From the NCBI GenBank assembly GCA_027596945.1, contig JADGJH010000457.1, forward strand, positions 1 through 18,338: DNA of 18,338 nt, read 5' to 3'. Positions 1 through 10,868 of the stretch are shown one piece after another (positions within the stretch are counted from its first letter, which is position 1; each line of letters starts with the position of its first letter). The translations under genes and the position numbers were made by a program. The stretch is from Physocladia obscura (taxonomy: Eukaryota > Chytridiomycota > Chytridiomycetes > Chytridiales > Chytriomycetaceae). A model generated the notes under the pieces. The model searched no databases. It saw only the letters and a program-made list of their open reading frames with translations, and was not told where the DNA came from.

Positions 1-36
1 GTTTTAACAAGAATTCTTATGCCAATTTTTTTTCAG
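1..36 (+). other. 3' end of an upstream MOT1 intron
   Basis: A T-rich tract ending in tttttttcag at 27-36 precedes the first visible MOT1 exon. The sequence before it gives no coding match, so it is read as intron. The donor and the earlier MOT1 exons lie outside the window. Confidence 0.75.
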
Positions 37-3000
37 AGAGGATGACCCAAGTTTGGCTGGACTCAGCGCTCGCGAAAAGAACGCAAGAAAAAGAAAAATG
101 AAACTGGAGGCTAAAAAAAACACTGGCAAAGACAAGTTCGTTTTTCTAAATCCTTTTTTCTGTCAGTGTGGTGTTGCTTCTTTTTTTATTTGTAAACATT
201 AATTTTCGTCTCAAGAGTATGGGCTGCAGATTTGTCATCATCTTCCTCAAACAAAAAACAAAAACTTGAAGCCTCCGCAGCTACAACATCCGCGGCCGTA
301 TTGTCGTCATTTGACGGAATTTCCAGTAAAGTAATCGTTGAACACAAACAGCGCGATGACCAAGCTCTGACTCTTGGAATTTTGGGATCTAGCGACGAAT
401 GGCCTTTCGAAGGACTTTGCGAACAGCTATGCATCGATCTCTTCAATCCGCGCTGGGAAATCAGACACGGTGCCGCTCTCGGGTTGATGGAGGTGATCAA
501 AGCACACGGAAACGGGGCCGGAAAAGTAACAGGCGTCGATCGCGTTTCGAATCAAGAACGACATTCGGCATGGCTTGAAGATGTTGCACTCAGAATTCTG
601 TGCGTGCTCGCTCTCGACAGGTTTGCCGATTTTGTCGGAGATCATGTTGTTGTGCCCGTTCGTGAGACTTGTGCTAGAGCACTTGGCGTGCTTGTACAGC
701 GATGTGATTCGAATACTTGCATTCGTATTCTGGAGGATGGATTGTTGCGGCTTGTGAAAGGAAAAAATGGTGATGTTGCTGGGAAAAATGTGAAACCTGC
801 TGGTGGTGGTACTTTAGCTTTATCTCCGTCAGCAAGTGGAGGTTGGGAAATGCGGCATGCTGCTTTAATAGGACTTAAATATTGGATGGCGGCCAAAAGA
901 GATTTGGTTCAAGATGTTTTGGTCCCGAAGCCACTGGCTGCTTTTGGTGAGACAGGGGCATTTTCAGCAATACTGAATGGGTAATTTTATTTGTCTATTT
1001 AATTTATTTTTTCCTTTATTTATTTTTATTTCTCCTGCAAAGTCTCAAAGATCACGATGATGACGTCCGTGCAGTAAGCTCTTCAACTTTACTTCCGATT
1101 TGCGATGTTTTGGTGTCAATATTCCCGCCAAAAAAAATTCACAAGCTAATTGTTTCATCCCTGTGGGAAACTTTGGAAGAACTTGATGATTTGACTGCAG
1201 CAACTGCATCAGTCATGGATTTACTCTCACGATTGCTTATGAAGCCTGAAATACGCGAACTTATGAGATTGGAGCCAGCATCTTCTTTAAAAATCAATGT
1301 CCCGCGATTGTATCCATTTTTCCGTCATGCCATCACTTCTGTTCGCACCGCTGTTCTCAAGACGGTTTTAGCACTTTTGGATGTTGCTTTAAATGACGAT
1401 AATGCAGAGTCTGGTTCGTGGATCACCCCTGACCTGTTGCAGTTGCTTTTTCAAAATTTCGTTTTGGAAGAACGAAAGGAAATTTTAGCACTGTCATTAT
1501 CACTTTGGACCCGTGCTGTTGAGTATATGGGTGGAAAAGGCCAAGCTATTGTCTTCTTGCAGCCATTGCAATCATGGTTTTCGCTCTTGATGATGCCTAT
1601 CGGGACGCCATTAGATGTTGGACTATTTTTCAACTACACATCGAAACAGAGTAACAAAGGGAATGAGAGTCATAGTGGACTGAATGTTCCAATCCAAGAT
1701 CGAGCAATGGTGCAGCAAGATTTGCATGTTGTAAACGAGGACGATATTTTGCGAGGAAGGCTTGCTGCGGCCACGGGACTCGGCCGGTTATTATGCCAGC
1801 TTGTAAATAATGCGCTATCTGATTTGGAATCAATGGAGCAAATTCAACAGTTATGTGTCGGTTATTTGAACAGTGGTTGCGCTAGCCAAAAACTTTTGAT
1901 GCATGTAATAGTGGAAGAATGGGTTGTCGCGTATAATTCATTTAAACAAATTAATGCGTCCGAAATTTATGAAACGATCCCGCTGATTGATGTCATTTGG
2001 AATATTATGAATTCTACTCTTGATGCTGGAACACAAATGATTCTTTTCAATGAGCAAATAGGTCCACTCAACAGGGTTAGAATGGAGTGTCAGGCACTTA
2101 TTAACTCATTTGCTGAATTTGATGCCACCGGCTCTCCACCACTGCCACCAATGCCGTCAGCTGATCTTTTTGAGATTCCTCCTGGTCCACCGAACCCATT
2201 TGGAGCGATATTCTCTTATAACGTTGCCGAAAGATTTATGGGTGAAGTTGTTCCACAACTCTATAATCTAGTTCAACCTGGACTATCGACTCGTCCGACG
2301 CATTCCGTTCCAAACCCCCCTGATCGCCACACGTATTTAAATGACCGCAAAACCCGCATTATTGTTGCAATGGAAAAATTCACATTTGAATCGTCAAAAT
2401 TGGAAATTCAAACTCTTGCGTCTGCTTCGTCTGCCGTAGTTCAGATTGGGAAACTTCCGGCGAAATTAAATCCTATTATTCGGTCTTTAATGGGGAGCAT
2501 TAAATCTGAAGTGTCGGAACTGATTCAGATTCGGAGCTCTGATGGTGTTGGGAAACTTCTTGAACTGAACTACCGACTTAACAAACCTGTTAGTGTGATG
2601 GAAAAGGTGGTCAAAAATCTTGGCGTTCATTTGTGCAATGAAGCTGAATTTGGGAACGTATTTACTGTCACGAATGATGAAGGAATATTGAGTCTCATAA
2701 TGGCGAATGCAGAAAAAGTTGCTGCTACTGAAAATGCTGCTGAACTTAAAGCCGCTGTGCAAAAAAAGAAAAAGGAAAGCTTAAATGCGGGCGATATTTC
2801 CGCTGTGGAAGCAGCTTCTGGCGCTATTGCTGATGTGGTGTCGTCAAACAAGTTGAAGAATGATATTACTCGTCGCGGAGCTCGTTTTGCATTTGAAAAA
2901 ATTTGTGAAAGATTTGGTGACAAGGTTTTTGAGCATCTTCCCAAATTATGGGATATCATCTCGGTTGGAATTTTGGAATTTACGATTGAATCTCCTCCTA

Positions 3001-5583
3001 CATCGTCGCAACTGGATCCAGCAGCTGAAAAATGCAAGACTGATTCGGGTTTTGCTCAAACTGTTGTGGATTCTCTGGTAACTCTTGCTGTAGTAGTTGA
3101 AGCGGTGCATGCGAGTCTTCATCCAAAACTTTGTGGCTTGCTTCGACCTGTCTGTCGGATTCTGCGTGCTCCGTTCGCAATTCTGAGACATGCAGCGAGT
3201 CTATGTATTTCAGCTTTCACAAAAACATGTACTCCACAATCAATGTTGGCTATCGTTGAAAACGTAATTCCGCTTCTTGGAGATTCATCGTCTGTGTGCA
3301 ATCGGCAAGGGGCAGCGGAATGCGTGTCATTTGTTGTTCAATCTCTTGAAGAGTCGCGTCTCTTGCCATATATCGTGTTTTTGATTGTTCCTGTCCTTGG
3401 TCGTATGTCTGATCCTGACGAATCCGTGCGTTTTGTATCCACTTCTGTGTTTGCAGATTTGGTCAAACTTGTACCACTCGAATCAGGAATTCCAGATCCA
3501 GAAGGCATGGACGTGGAACTGGTCAAATTGAAGAAAGAAGAAAGGAAATTTATGGGACAACTTGTTGGAAGTGAAAAAGTGGAAAACTTTGAAGTTCCTC
3601 CAGGAATTGAAGCAGAATTAAGACCGTATCAAAAGGAAGGTGTCAGTTGGCTTGCTTTTCTGAATCGCTATGGCTTACATGGCATTTTATGTGACGGTAA
3701 GAAGTGCATTTGACTGGTGGTTTTCTTTCTTTTTTAATAGACTTTAATTTTGCAGACATGGGACTTGGGAAAACTTTGCAATCGATTTGTATGCTTGCAT
3801 CAGATCATCATATCCGTGCGGCAAGATTTGCAGAGACTGGTTCACCTGAGTTTGCACATACTCCTTCTATTGTTGTTTGTCCACCAACTTTAACTGGTCA
3901 TTGGAAGCAAGAAATTCTGCAATATGCTGGAAAAGTCCTTAAACCCCTGATTTATGTTGGTGGTCCTGCTGAAAGAAGTCGGTAAGCTTTTATTTCTTTT
4001 TCCTTCTTTTATTTTGCGAATTTATTAAATGCCTGAATTAACAGTCTCCGTGGCTTAATTCCTGACTATGACGTTATTATCACATCCTACGAAATTTTGA
4101 GAAATGATGCCGAAAATTTGACAACTTTTAATTATAACTATTGTATTCTTGATGAAGGACATGTTATTAAAAACGCCAAAACGAAGCTCACGAAGGCCGT
4201 GAAGACAGTAAAGTGTATGAACAGACTGATCCTATCGGGAACACCGATTCAAAACAATGTATTGGAGTTATGGTCGTTGTTTGATTTCCTGATGCCTGGA
4301 TTTCTGGGAACCGAAAGTCAATTCCAAGCCAAATTCGGCAAGCCAATTGTAGCATCAAGAGATGCGAAGAGTTCGAGTAAAGAACAAGAGCGTGGCGCAC
4401 TGGCGTTAGAAGCTTTGCATAAACAAGTTTTACCATTCTTGATGCGTCGTATGAAAGAAGATGTCCTCAATGATTTGCCCCCGAAAATTATTCAAGATTT
4501 TTACGTCGAGCTTGGTGACGTGCAGAAGCAATTGTATGAAGATTTTGGGAAAACTGAAAGTGCCGCTGGAGCAGTTAATGATGTCAAAGGTGGCGGGAAA
4601 AGTGGAAAGGAGACCCATGTTTTTCAAGCGTTGCAATATCTGCGAAAACTTTGCAATCACCCCTCTCTTGTTCTGAAACCGGAGCATCCGCAGTACAACA
4701 AAATTATGGCGCAGTTGAAAGAACAAGGAAAATCTGTGAACGATATTTCACTTGCTCCAAAAATCACAGCTTTGAAGTAAGTGTTTATATACATAATATA
4801 ATGAATCTTTAATTTACTCTCACAGACAAATTCTGATTGACTGCGGAATTGGAGTATCAGAGTTTGAAAATAATACTTCTGGAGATCTTGGTCCTGTGAC
4901 CGCTCCACATCGTGTTCTGGTGTTTGCGCAACTTCGAGAGATGCTGGATCATGTTGAAAATGGCTTGTTTAAAGCTCAAATGAAATCAGTCTCATATCTA
5001 CGAATGGATGGAACCACTGATACGTCTTTGCGACATGATATGGTTCAAAAATTCAATGCTGATCCGTCAATTGATGTGTTTTTGTTAACAACTAGCGTTG
5101 GAGGTCTTGGTCTAAACTTGACAGGAGCAGATACTGTTATTTTTATCGAACACGATTGGAACCCAATGAAAGATTTGCAAGCAATGGATAGAGCACACCG
5201 CATAGGACAAAAGCGGGTTGTCAATGTATATCGATTGATTACACGAGGCACACTGGAAGAAAAAATTATGGGGTTTGTTCTTGACTCCCTTTTTTCGCAA
5301 CTCATCACTTCGACATTCCTCTTTTAGTCTCCAAAAATTCAAGTTGAATATCGCGTCGTCAATTATTAATGCCGACAATGCGGGGATTGAATCAATGGAC
5401 ACGAAGCAGATTTTAGATTTGTTTTTGTTGGGCGGCGAAGGAAAAGTTACCACTACAGATTCTGAAGATCCAAACAAAAAGGCAACAACCAAAGAAATTC
5501 TCGAAGGGTTGGGTGCGTTGTGGGATGAGAAGCAATATGAAGACATGACAAACATGTCTGAGTTTATGAACGGTTTAAAATAA
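37..5583 (+). CDS. MOT1: MOT1/BTAF1, Snf2-family ATPase that removes TBP from DNA (5' partial)
   Basis: Seven exons are visible: 37-135, 216-980, 1043-3696, 3756-3981, 4045-4776, 4826-5272 and 5328-5583. They join in one frame to 1725 residues and TAA. The first exon starts mid-codon after an acceptor (AG at 35-36), so an N-terminal part, probably 150-200 residues of HEAT repeats, is outside the window. The N-terminal two thirds is helical HEAT-like sequence carrying BTAF1 signatures such as LDRFADFV and VRETCARALGV. The C-terminal third is a complete Snf2 motor: Walker A DMGLGKT at about 3754-3774 (split by an intron), Walker B DEGH at 4151-4162, motif III LSGTPIQNN, and motif VI DRAHRIGQKR near 5187-5216. 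In the family this nuclear ATPase binds TBP and uses ATP to strip it from promoters. It is convergent with CTR9. Introns are 49-80 nt. I saw no frameshift or missing catalytic residue. Confidence 0.96.
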
Positions 5584-5621
5584 AAATAATAATTCACACA
5601 AACATATTTATTTATTTTTAT
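5584..5621. terminator. Shared 3' region between convergent MOT1 and CTR9
   Basis: Only 38 bp separate the two stop codons. On the minus strand there are four AATAAA hexamers (plus-strand tttatt at 5607-5612, 5611-5616, 5617-5622 and 5621-5626), and the last two overlap or touch the CTR9 stop. Cleavage 10-30 nt downstream would place the CTR9 mRNA end in this gap or inside the last MOT1 codons on the opposite strand. MOT1 has no perfect AATAAA here, only A/T-rich variants just after its stop. Confidence 0.6.
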
Positions 5622-8600
5622 TTATTCATCTTCATCAGAATCAACAATTGCCTTTGATTTGGTGGACGGCTTGCCGACACGCATCGCAGCATCTTCTTCG
5701 TCCCTATTACGACGCTTTTTACCTGATTTTTCTCCACCGTTTTCTTCTTTCTTCTTATCTCTTCTTTTCCTGAGAAACAAAAATATAGTTAGAAGAAAGT
5801 CTTCAAAAAAATCATTGCCATACTTCTTTTTTTTGTTCTCATCATCAGGAAGACCATTGCCGTCAGCTTCGGATTCATCAGAGTCTTCTAGCTTCTTTCT
5901 TTTTGAAGGTTTTTTGGCTTCTTCTTCTTCGGCAAATTCTTGTAATTCTCGCTCCTTCTTGTTGTCTTCCTTAACTTTTTGCATAATTTCACGTCGCGCT
6001 CTTTCAATATCTTCTCGTTCACGTTGCAGTTTTTCTTTTGCAGCAATCTTTTGAGGAAATCAAAATATATCTCTAGATATATTATATAAAAATTGTCTTA
6101 CATCTGCTTCTTTCTTGAGCTTCTCAACTCTCAATTGTTCAGATTTGATTGCTTGCAGACGTTCACTTCTTTGCTCTTCAAACACACTTGTCTCGTGAAT
6201 TTTTTTTTCAGATATTCGCTGAACGGCTTTCGAGTAATCAGCGCGTTCTTCTGCTTGCTTCACATCATAACCTTGCGCGCTTTTCTTTTCACTCAAGAAT
6301 GAAAAAATTCTGAAAAAGAAGCAACACAGATTTATATTACATTTGATTATCAAAATTCGTAAAAACCTATGTGACAGTTGAAGTCCCTCCAACGCAATCT
6401 TGAGTCCTGCAACAGTCCTCTTGTCCGTTGATTGGTCGTTCATAATTTGAGCGTATTGTTGTTTCACAAGGGCTAACAAAACCTTCAAAATTAAAAACGA
6501 AAATTAAATGAAAAAAGTGCAACGTACCCAAGTCATACCAGAGTGCCGATTTTCCGGGATCATTTCTGATAGCGCGCTGAATACAATTCAAAGACTTCAA
6601 CATTGATACAGGATCCTTTTCCGTCTTGGCCACAATATAATAAACTCGAGCAAGACATTGAAGAACGTAGGTTTTTTCGGCAGTTTTTTTTAACACACGC
6701 TCATACTATTTTGATAAATGAACATAATTCTTTTTCCTTTGTTTGCTGTTAACTTTACTCACGTGCATAATGGCCAATTTGGTTTGTCCCAGCTCGACCA
6801 AAACATGGGCCAAGTTTATTGAAACTGACGGCATATTCACTGCACCTTCAAGGACCTATTTTTAAATCAATTTTAGAGCAATCAAAAATGAAAAGAAGAA
6901 AAGAGGTGATATGGATTTGAACTGACCTGAGTGAAAACGTCCCTTGCACTCTCGAAGTGCCCCAATTCGGCCAAACAGATTCCGACCCCTGTTGCCCCAA
7001 ATATATTCTTCGAATCCACACGAACAGCTTTATCGAAAAATTCCAGAGCCTTTTTCACATGCAATTCTTTCTATGGAAAATCGAATCAAAAAATACTACG
7101 TAATTTGTCAACGCAAGAACGAACCTGTTTTGGATCAAATCTTGCTATGACAAGATAAATATTTCCGATATTGCATAATGCATAGTGATCATGTTTATCG
7201 GCTTTTTGGAGGACTTCTTCAAACGTTTTTCGAGAATCCCTCAAATTAAGCTTGCTCGACAAATCTTCAAAAAACGAAGTGCCTAACATCAAAAGTGAAG
7301 ATTTGCGATCAACGAAAAGTCCTTTTCGAATAAACGCTCGAGATTCTTCAAAATTAGTGGTCATGGAAGCTAATCTGAGATAGCAATCAAAATACGACGG
7401 ATGCTCTTCGAGAATCGATTGATACTCGCTTTTAGCTTGAGATAGTTGTCCCACAGCTTCATGAAGTCGCGCCATATTGTATTTGATTGTAATTCGTAAA
7501 TCGTACTTTCCGGAATTAGAATCTTTACTGGCTTCGGCTGCCAAAAGAGCGCGTTCGTAATATGATAGAGCTGCATTATAATCGGATTGGGTTTGAGCGT
7601 CGCGATGATATAATGCTCCAATATTATTCAGAATTTCAACAGCTGTCAAGTCTGAGCTATCAGCCTCCAATATAGAAAGCGCATGCAAATATCCTTTCAA
7701 AGCAATCGCAGGATTTGAAGATTCGTACAATTTGGCAAGTTCAGCTTGCATAACCGGTTCAGGAAATAATCCCACATCGTCTTTTGACTCTTGGTGATCG
7801 CTAAGCTTTTTTATCAGTGTTTGAAGCCGTCCAAAAAAAGCTAGACTTTTATCAGCCAGCTTTGGGTGGTCAGAGCAAATGGAAGCAGCTTTCTGAAAAC
7901 ATCATTCGTTTGAAAGATTTAGTTATTAAAAAAACAAAATAAAAACTAAACACCTTCAGCGTTTCAAGATTCTCTGGATCTTTCGCTAAAACTTTTTCAA
8001 AACAATCAACCGACTTTTGATGTTCCCCTAATTTTTTTTAAAAATTTTTTTTAAAGATACTACAAACACACAAACCAACCTTGGTAAATATACATTTGTC
8101 CCAATCCAAATTGATACGTCACTGATGATGGATTCAAAGCCGCGGCTTTCGAATACATTTCCAAGGCTTCAGAAAATTTACCCTGATATAATTTTTTGCT
8201 AAGTTTGACTTTACTTTCCATCAAATTAATCCCTACTTGTAAATGCAACGATTTTGCCATTATTCCATACGCTTCTGCTTTGACAATATTCGAATCAGCG
8301 TTTGAAATCGCTGCTTTTGCTGTTATTTCGGCCTAAGAATGAAAAAGAAGGTAAATATACATTAGCAAACCAGATATGTATACCTTATCATAAAAGCCTT
8401 TGAAAAAAAATCCCTCACTAATCAAATTTAATACGTTTGCATTCTTTCTGCCAAATTGGAATGCAATTTTTACTTTTTCAATAGCTTGCTCAAGGCTTTC
8501 AGCATCGCAATCAACACGTGACTGATTCCATTCAACTCTTGCTATCAATGCCAAAGCATCTGGATTTTCTGGATCTAATTCAACGGCTCTAGAAAATGCA

Positions 8601-9633
8601 GTATGAGATTCGTCAATCATTTGGAGACGATGGTAACAAATGCCAATAGCAAGACGTGGATCAGGCTTCATTTCTGGACTAAGAGTCAATATTTTTTGAT
8701 AAGTTTTGAGAGCAGATTTGAAATCTTGACTTCGTAATTGTGCAGCACCCTACATGTGCAAAATTAATTTCGCGTTAGAAACTGGAATAGAGAACAGCAA
8801 TTGCGCACCAAACCAACAAGCGCAGCCAAATTTTTCGGCTCGTCATTGAGAGCATGTGCAAATGCTTTCAACGAATCAGAAACTTTGGCATTTGCCAGAT
8901 ATAAATTTCCTCGAACAATCGCCGTCCACACATTCCGTGGATCAATATTTTCAACTCGATTCAATAATTCGGTGGCTTTTGTCACAAAAGATGAACGCGA
9001 TGATCCTTGGTCTGGCTTTGTGATTGACGTAGCCATTTTAATAAAGTGAAGCTGTTTAAGTTTTTGCTTGGATGAGTATTTTTAAAAACAGCAAGCAAGG
9101 CTGACCGCAAGAGTGTGCAATATTTTCATATAGTCCATATCCTTAATGCCTTCAGTTGCACCTTAAGGCATTTTGAGTTTATATACATTATGTTATTAAT
9201 AGTACAAACCACGTTCGGCGCCCATTTCGAGAGCTTTTTCGACATAGTCAGCATTTCCAAGTCGATGAAACTCTTTCTAGAATACGTTCGAAAATAGTCT
9301 TAGTAAATTGAAGACGTTGGTCTTTCGTTGTTTTTTATTATAAACGGCAATACTGTTGCCCAAACAGCAAGAATCAGCTCACCGCAAACTCCAAGTACAA
9401 ATGCAGTGGTGCTTTTTCGTTGGTCAGAATCTTCAGAATAGTATCGTTTTCAGCTGCATCAGTTCCCAAATCATCAGTGTCTGCAATAGAAAGATGCACA
9501 AACACAACAAATAAAGTAAGTAGCAATCAAGAGGAACAAACAAGAAAATTGAAAGCAGTAATAAGACATTTCGCGTACCGATGATGATCACTTCATCTTG
9601 GTTGGGTAGTGGAATTTCAATGGAGCGACCCAT
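5622..9633 (-). CDS. CTR9: CTR9, TPR scaffold subunit of the Paf1 complex
   Basis: There are sixteen exons, in transcript order: 9633-9579, 9480-9383, 9276-9210, 9161-9106, 9051-8809, 8749-8384, 8332-8080, 8027-7954, 7892-7125, 7070-6927, 6855-6763, 6705-6528, 6472-6367, 6309-6102, 6047-5824 and 5769-5622. They join to 1026 residues with no stop, close to yeast (about 1077) and human (about 1170). The start is set by the family's N-terminal signature, here MGRSIEIPLPNQDEVI. Tandem TPRs follow for most of the length, with CTR9-typical stretches such as YQFGLGQMYIYQG, EILNNIGALYHRD and NMARLHEAVGQ. The last roughly 200 residues are a charged coiled coil and a Lys/Glu/Ser tail ending DSDEDE. In the family CTR9 is a nuclear scaffold that links Paf1C to elongating Pol II and to H2B ubiquitination. 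Introns are 48-106 nt. Exon 13 has a second, frame-shifting acceptor 10 nt upstream. Confidence 0.96.
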
Positions 9634-9735
9634 TGTTTTTCAAATCTTCGAACAAACAAGCGACAACACAGCTTTCGTTTCTCGTTTCCTCTCTTTCTCT
9701 ATAGCTTCTTGGAGTTTATTTTTTTCTGCACTAAC

Positions 9736-9742
9736 AGGGTTA
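9736..9742 (+). promoter_or_regulatory. Telomere-box-like motif AGGGTTA upstream of RPS9
   Basis: The sequence acAGGGTTAtac matches the core of the AACCCTAA/TTAGGGTT telobox. In many fungi this motif is bound by Tbf1-like Myb proteins in ribosomal protein promoters. It is a single short match about 290 bp upstream of the RPS9 ATG, so chance occurrence is possible. Confidence 0.35.
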
Positions 9743-9877
9743 TACTAATAAAATGTGAAACCTATTCCCTCTCCCCACCGGTTTTTTCTGGTCAAAAAAA
9801 AGTGTGAGACGCCAGAAAGAATCCATCCCCATCAACTGTTGCCATCCAACAACTTTACTATATCACCTAATATCAAC

Positions 9878-9892
9878 TGCAATTCAATTGCA
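9878..9892. repeat. 15-bp perfect palindrome (TGCAATT-C-AATTGCA)
   Basis: Two 7-bp arms are perfectly complementary around a single C, inside the CTR9/RPS9 intergenic region. The size fits a binding site for a dimeric transcription factor, but no specific factor is recognised. It is A/T-rich, so some inverted symmetry is expected by chance. Confidence 0.5.
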
Positions 9893-10032
9893 ATTTCAAT
9901 ATATTTACTATCGTCGCGATTAAGTAAACTGAGATCGTATCGACAACTATTATGCATCTTTCGACATCTTTTCCTCTTTCCATTGAATTCTCATTTGTCA
10001 CACTTCTCACGTCCTTTTTTGCAGTAATTTGA

Positions 10033-10814
10033 ATGCCTGTCATCAACGGATCAAAGACGTATGTTCGATTGCTATCTTTATTTCTTCATTTCGACCTATA
10101 AGAGCTACACGGTGAAACCATGGCAAAAGAATTGCATGCACTTGTATCCAAAGAGGTCAGAAAGCATTTACTAACCAGAGAGATTATCATCTTTCACAGT
10201 TCCAAAGTTCCAAAACGTCCTTTCGAGGCCGCCCGGCTCGACGCTGAACTGAAACTCGCTGGCGAATATGGATTGAAGAACAAACGCGAAATTTACCGTG
10301 TTGGACTCACCTTGTCAAAGATTCGTCGTGCTGCGCGTGATTTGCTCATGAGAGCTGAAAAGGATCCTCGTCGTCTCTTTGAGGGTAATGCGCTTATCAG
10401 ACGTTTGATTCGCGTCGGAGTCTTGGATGAATCCAAGGCTAAACTCGATTACGTTCTTGGCCTTAAGATTGAAGATTTTCTCGAACGTCGTTTGCAGACT
10501 CAAGTTTTCAAATTGGGTTTGGCAAAGTCCATTCACCACGCTCGTGTTTTAATCAGACAGAGACATATTCGGTACAAGATTTTTATACCCCTGTTTCAAT
10601 CTCCATCTCGTACTCATGCTTCCATTGTATTTTTAGTGTAGGAAAGCAAATTGTTAATGTTCCATCCTTCATCGTTCGTCTTGACTCCCAAAAACACATT
10701 GACTTTTCCCTTACCTCTCCCTACGGAGGAGGTCGTCCAGGTCGCACGCAAAGAAAGAGAGCTAAGGCTGCAGCTGGTGGTAATGGTGAAGAAGAGGCTG
10801 AAGATGAAGAGTAA
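10033..10814 (+). CDS. RPS9: Small ribosomal subunit protein uS4 (RPS9)
   Basis: Three exons, 10033-10058, 10200-10571 and 10637-10814, join in frame to 191 residues (the family is about 190-197). Exon 1 encodes only MPVINGSK plus a split Thr codon, which is typical of ribosomal protein genes with an early first intron. The body carries unmistakable uS4 sequence: [43 protein letters not shown], then the S4 RNA-binding motif [19 protein letters not shown], and RQRHIRVGKQIVN across intron 2. The acidic tail ends [11 protein letters not shown]. It is an early-binding 40S component contacting 18S rRNA. Intron 1 (141 nt) is the longest in the window and has GTATGT plus TACTAAC signals. A perfect AATAAA lies 19 nt after the stop. 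It is divergent from CTR9 and convergent with the ZZ/EF-hand gene. Confidence 0.97.
10059..10199 (+). other. RPS9 intron 1 with consensus splice signals
   Basis: The donor gtatgt is at 10059-10064, a perfect TACTAAC branch sequence is at 10169-10175, and the acceptor cacag ends at 10199. Other genes here often use weaker donors (gttcgt, gttggt, gtttgt), so this highly expressed gene has notably strong signals. I looked for C/D snoRNA boxes and found no convincing pair. Confidence 0.88.
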
Positions 10815-10832
10815 AAGCAATATATTTGTTGC

Positions 10833-10838
10833 AATAAA
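10833..10838 (+). terminator. RPS9 poly(A) signal AATAAA
   Basis: A perfect AATAAA lies 19 nt after the RPS9 stop. It is followed by gagccac and a T-rich stretch (10846-10866), a normal arrangement for cleavage and polyadenylation. The stop of the convergent gene is only 30 nt beyond it. Confidence 0.75.
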
Positions 10839-10868
10839 GAGCCACTTTTTTTTTTGATATTTTTTTGT

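Larger units (their letters stand above)
9634..10032. promoter_or_regulatory. Divergent promoter region between CTR9 and RPS9
   Basis: This 399-bp stretch is the only large gap between genes, and it contains no convincing gene. It must hold the 5' leaders and promoters of CTR9 (minus) and RPS9 (plus). Visible elements are a telomere-box-like AGGGTTA at 9736-9742, a 15-bp perfect palindrome at 9878-9892, and pyrimidine-rich tracts near RPS9 (about 9957-10024). The sequence ccttttttgcag (10013-10024), 8 nt before the RPS9 ATG, has the form of a 3' splice site and may end a 5' UTR intron. The function of each element is inferred. Confidence 0.6.

Noticed and set aside
232..240. Start of a separate protein at about position 232
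   Set aside because: There is no ATG here; the codon is TTG. The frame continues upstream through an acceptor at 215 to another MOT1 exon, so this is internal to MOT1.
5659..6054. 131-codon plus-strand frame rich in Ser/Phe/Leu
   Set aside because: It is the antisense of the Lys/Glu-rich CTR9 tail, whose exons splice in frame to the known stop.
10059..10199. Intronic snoRNA in RPS9
   Set aside because: No convincing C box (RTGATGA) paired with a D box (CTGA), and no clear H/ACA hairpin pair by eye.
10120..10200. ATG at 10120 giving a longer N terminus for uS4
   Set aside because: It lies inside intron 1, which has GTATGT, TACTAAC and CAG. Splicing gives the family-like start MPVINGSKT followed by SKVPKRPFE.
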